A program made the translations under genes and the position numbers. The notes below the pieces were generated by a model that saw nothing but the letters and a program-made list of their open reading frames with translations, was not told where the DNA came from and did no database searches. This document shows, in pieces, positions 5,296-8,140 of a stretch of 8,140 nt of DNA; position 1 is the first letter of the stretch; each line of letters begins with the position of its first letter. The DNA comes from Bacilli bacterium. GTDB lineage: Bacteria; Bacillota_I; Bacilli_A; RF39; UBA660. The DNA lies in contig JAQUFX010000039.1 in NCBI GenBank assembly GCA_028684435.1, forward strand, positions 1 to 8,140, given 5' to 3'.

Positions 5296-7794
5296 ATGAA
5301 AAAAAATTATGCTTGTGTAGATATATTTAAAATTATTTTTGCGCTAGGTATTGTTGCTTTACATACAGGCTTTTTATTAAATTATTCTTTTGGTTATTAT
5401 GCTCACACAATATTTTTTCGTTTAGGGGTGCCATTTTTCTTTTTAGCATCAGGATATTTTTTAGGTAAAAAAGAAAGTGATAATTTAAAAATTAAATGTT
5501 TTAATTATATTAAAACATTACTAATACCTTATTTAATATTGTCCATTATATATTTAATATTGAATGCGTTTAGATTTAATGATTTTACATTAGGGAGTTT
5601 GCTTAATAATTTATGGTTTATTATTACAGGCCGAAGTCAATCTATCATGTGGTTTATAGGATCATTAATATTTTCGACATTAGTAATTTTACATTTAAAC
5701 ACTAATAAAAAGCTTAAAATAGCATTATATGTTTCCTTGCTTTTATATATTATAGGTTTAATGTTTAATACATATGCCTTTTTGATAAATAATGACACAT
5801 TTAATTTTATTTATAGTTTTTTAATAGGTACTTTTACGAACAATAGTAATTTTATTTTTACTGGTACATTTTTTTTCCTAGTCGGATATTTATTAGAAAA
5901 AAATATTACACCAAAATATATTTTTAAGCACAAATATTTACTATTAATAATTTCTTTAATCTTCTTAATTGTCGAAACAATAATTGTGAAAAAAAATTTG
6001 GCTTTAGTTTCAAATTACGAATATTTTCTATCATATATTATTTTAATTCCTATACTATTTTATATTTTATTAGGCATAAATATTAATATAAAGACCAACA
6101 TGATCAGAAAAATTTCTTCATACATATATTACTTCCATTTTATTTTTATAATTTTATTAATATTTATTAATAATTTATATCCTAATATAATTTTAAACAA
6201 TACATCATTATTTTATATATGTACTATAATGTTAACTATATTATTTTCATTATTATTATTAAAATATCTAAAAAATGTTAAATCATTAAAAGATAAAATA
6301 ATAAAAATATTTGTTTTTGTATTATACTCTATTGCTTTTATATTTATAATTTTTTCATTATTAACTCTACTTAATAGTGTAGTTTGGGCAGATGAAATTT
6401 GTTCATTGGCTATGATAAAACATACGTTTATTGATATAATAAAAATAAATATGAATGATGTACATCCGCCATTATATTATCTATTATTAAAATACTTTAA
6501 TGAATTTATTAGTATTTTTATTAATATAAGTCCTATTATTATTTCTAAATTATTTTCATTTTTTCCGTACATAATAATAATAATTATTATAAATAAATAT
6601 TTTAAAAATAAGTATGGAATTATAACATCATCAATGGCCACATTTTTTATTACTTGTATGCCACAAATGATATATTATTTTTTTGAAATAAGAATGTATA
6701 GTTGGGTAATGTGTTTTATAACTTTAAGTTATTACGCTATGGATAAAGTTATAGAATATAATAAAATGAAAAATTGGTATTTATTCATTATATTTGGCAC
6801 TATTTCTTCATATTTGCATTTATATGGTGCTCTAGCTTTTTCCATTTTATATTTTGGATTATTAATATATATTATATTTAATAATAAGTTATTAATTAAA
6901 AGGTGGTTAACTTTCGGTTTTATATACTTCGTTTTATATTTACCATGGTTATTAGTTATTATTGGTCAATTAAAAAATATATCAAACGGATTTTGGATAT
7001 CTAATTTAACAATAGATACAATTATAAGCTATTTTAGATTTTTTCTATCATTTGAACATAATACATCGCTTATATCAAATTTCATTACATTTCTTTTATT
7101 ATTATTTGTTTTAATTATTGTTTTTCTTAATATTAAAAGAAAAAGTGATGAATCTAAAAAAAATTTTATTCCTATATTAGGAATTTTATCGATTTTTATA
7201 TTATTAGGTATATCAATTATTATTTCTTTTTTAAGCACACCAATTTTTGTAGCTCGTTATATGTTTTCAATATTAGGAGTATTTTGGATTGCATATTCAA
7301 TTTTGTATTCAAATTTAATTATAAGATATAAATCATTTATTATAATATTTTTTATATCTTTATCGATATCGTTATATAATTTTAATAGTTTAGTAAATAC
7401 AGAAATTGAAAAAGAAAATAATATAAAAGAATTTTATGCTTTAATAAATGAAATAAGCAAAAAGAAAAATGCCGTTATTATTACAAATGATATACATAAA
7501 GAATTTGAAATTGCATATTTTTTACCTAATCAAGAAATATATTTGTGGCAACAATCAAATAATGAAGCTATGAATAAATTATATGGAAATATAAATAATA
7601 ACATTAATATTAATGACATTATGGATTTTTTAGATAATTCTCAAAAAGTATATTTTGTTGATGATAATAACAATACTACTATTTCTAATTTTACAAATAA
7701 TAAAATAAAAATAAATTTTAAAAAGTCTGTTGTTGCAGATTGGTATTATATGAATTTTTACGAAATGGCTTTTAATAAAAAAGAAAAAAAATAA
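5296..7794 (+). CDS. Two-domain membrane protein: acyltransferase-3 fused to a GT39/PMT-like GT-C glycosyltransferase
   Basis: An 832-aa protein with two full membrane-enzyme domains. Residues 1 to about 330 are acyltransferase-3: His23 ends a K-x10-H version of the R-x10-H signature (Lys12 replaces Arg), FRLGVPFFFLASGYFLGKK (41-59) is the typical second motif, and ISSYIYYFHF (273-282) is the late SxxIYxxH motif. Residues about 335-832 are GT-C of the GT39/ArnT/PMT type: after a new first membrane segment (337-357), WADE (364-367) carries the acidic pair, with Asp366 the expected catalytic base; NDVHPPLYYLLLKY (387-400) is the second hallmark; FEIRMYSW (463-470) and ARYMFSIL (653-660) follow. 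A soluble C-terminal part (about 702-832) is probably extracytoplasmic. The linker at about 322-336 (LKYLKNVKSLKDK) has no internal Shine-Dalgarno site or stop. Three stop codons follow in frame (TAA x3, 7792-7800). Likely role (inference): glycosylating and acylating the same surface polymer. Domain calls are firm; coupling of activities is a hypothesis. Confidence 0.88.
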   Translation: MKKNYACVDIFKIIFALGIVALHTGFLLNYSFGYYAHTIFFRLGVPFFFLASGYFLGKKESDNLKIKCFNYIKTLLIPYLILSIIYLILNAFRFNDFTLGSLLNNLWFIITGRSQSIMWFIGSLIFSTLVILHLNTNKKLKIALYVSLLLYIIGLMFNTYAFLINNDTFNFIYSFLIGTFTNNSNFIFTGTFFFLVGYLLEKNITPKYIFKHKYLLLIISLIFLIVETIIVKKNLALVSNYEYFLSYIILIPILFYILLGININIKTNMIRKISSYIYYFHFIFIILLIFINNLYPNIILNNTSLFYICTIMLTILFSLLLLKYLKNVKSLKDKIIKIFVFVLYSIAFIFIIFSLLTLLNSVVWADEICSLAMIKHTFIDIIKINMNDVHPPLYYLLLKYFNEFISIFINISPIIISKLFSFFPYIIIIIIINKYFKNKYGIITSSMATFFITCMPQMIYYFFEIRMYSWVMCFITLSYYAMDKVIEYNKMKNWYLFIIFGTISSYLHLYGALAFSILYFGLLIYIIFNNKLLIKRWLTFGFIYFVLYLPWLLVIIGQLKNISNGFWISNLTIDTIISYFRFFLSFEHNTSLISNFITFLLLLFVLIIVFLNIKRKSDESKKNFIPILGILSIFILLGISIIISFLSTPIFVARYMFSILGVFWIAYSILYSNLIIRYKSFIIIFFISLSISLYNFNSLVNTEIEKENNIKEFYALINEISKKKNAVIITNDIHKEFEIAYFLPNQEIYLWQQSNNEAMNKLYGNINNNININDIMDFLDNSQKVYFVDDNNNTTISNFTNNKIKINFKKSVVADWYYMNFYEMAFNKKEKK

Positions 7795-7802
7795 TAATAA
7801 TA

Positions 7803-7811
7803 TGATACAAT
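7803..7811 (+). promoter_or_regulatory. Putative extended -10 promoter before the GT8-like gene
   Basis: TGATACAAT fits TGn-TACAAT, an extended -10, and lies in the 39-base gap after the fusion gene. No -35 is recognisable. The distance from the -10 to the ATG (22 bases) equals that of the acyltransferase gene at 266. The gene may instead simply be read through from the operon, as no terminator is seen in the gap. Confidence 0.35.
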
Positions 7812-7833
7812 ATTTAAGATTGGAGATAATAAT

Positions 7834-8140
7834 ATGAAAACTCAAAAAAAGAATGCAATTATGATAGCGGATACTAGACCTGCTTTAATTGGGCACTTAT
7901 TATTACAAATTGTAAAAACAAATAAACATTTATTTGATGAAGCTATAATATATTATGATGAAATAACTGAAAATGATAAAAAAATAATGTCTAGTATTAT
8001 GTCTTGCAATTTTATTAAATATGAACCCGACTTTCCAACAAGTATTACAAAATTACCTAGTTTTAAAAAGTTTTCTCATTTAATGTTTTCTAGATATGAA
8101 ATGTTTTCTTTATTAGATAAATATAAAACAATTACTTGGA
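7834..8140 (+). CDS. GT8-like glycosyltransferase, 5' part only
   Basis: The first 102 codons are present; the gene runs off the window. Unlike its neighbours it has no membrane segment and looks cytoplasmic. NAIMIADTRPALIGHLLLQI (7-26) is a Rossmann-like first strand and helix, EAIIYYDEITENDKKIM (37-53) resembles the iYydgls-x-x-d segment of GT8 and LPS-type glycosyltransferases, and FSRYEMFSLLDKYKTITW (85-102) matches the stretch just before the family's DxD metal site, which would fall just past the window end. Such enzymes add a hexose from a UDP-sugar to a growing lipid-linked oligosaccharide. GGAG at 7822-7825 lies eight bases before the ATG, supporting this start. It follows the fusion gene by 39 bases on the same strand, so probably belongs to the same locus and perhaps the same transcript. 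The GT8 call is moderate because the catalytic motif is not visible. Confidence 0.65.
   Translation, partial: MKTQKKNAIMIADTRPALIGHLLLQIVKTNKHLFDEAIIYYDEITENDKKIMSSIMSCNFIKYEPDFPTSITKLPSFKKFSHLMFSRYEMFSLLDKYKTITW

Noticed and set aside
6240..6330. Separate start of a second gene at the acyltransferase/GT-C junction
   Set aside because: No stop codon, no Shine-Dalgarno sequence and no suitable start codon are present there; the frame is continuous.
7029..7238. 69-codon open frame on - inside the fusion gene
   Set aside because: Antisense shadow of the GT-C domain, explained by AT-rich codon use.
7630..7845. 71-codon open frame on - across the end of the fusion gene and the following gap
   Set aside because: It overlaps the end of one real gene and the start of the next in antisense; its hydrophobic and Phe-rich content simply mirrors A-rich codons.

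Overview
The window is very AT-rich, visibly well above 70% A+T, with Shine-Dalgarno sites of the AGGAGGTG type, sigma-A-like promoter elements and a hairpin/T-tract terminator. TGA acts as a real stop: two genes end in TGA, and tryptophan is always TGG. This points to a low-GC Gram-positive bacterium (Bacilli, Erysipelotrichia or Clostridia-like) using the standard bacterial code, not a code-4 Mycoplasma. The exact taxon cannot be named from sequence alone.

Every gene looks like part of a cell-surface polysaccharide locus. From left to right: (1) the 3' end of a GmhA-type SIS-domain sugar-phosphate isomerase, apparently broken by a one-base frameshift, followed by a clean intrinsic terminator; (2) an acyltransferase-3 membrane O-acyltransferase on + (266-1426); (3) on the opposite strand, a polytopic GT-C glycosyltransferase resembling the Gpi18-related group (2703-1498); (4) a divergent promoter region (2704-2848) with a good TTGATA-17-TATAAT promoter on + and an extended -10 on -; (5) a tight + strand operon of a GtrB/DPM1-like polyprenyl-phosphate sugar synthase (2849-3766), a DUF6056-type GT-C-like membrane protein (3763-5292) and an 832-residue protein joining an acyltransferase-3 domain to a GT39/PMT-like GT-C domain (5296-7794); (6) the 5' end of a GT8-like glycosyltransferase cut by the window edge (7834-8140).

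How they probably work together (inference): the GtrB-like enzyme charges undecaprenyl phosphate with a sugar on the inner face of the membrane. GT-C proteins use such lipid-linked sugars on the outer face to decorate a surface glycopolymer. The acyltransferase-3 enzymes add acetyl or other acyl groups to the sugars. The fused protein would tie the last two steps together. The SIS enzyme and the GT8 enzyme fit nucleotide-sugar supply and repeat-unit assembly.

The most notable points are the acyltransferase/GT-C fusion, the frameshift that removes the catalytic end of the SIS protein, a recurring TGATAnAAT promoter element with very short leaders, and a pair of similar 17-bp sequences in inverted orientation within the divergent promoter region. 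No tRNA, rRNA, CRISPR array, insertion sequence or riboswitch was seen, and no gene-free stretch reaches 300 bases.
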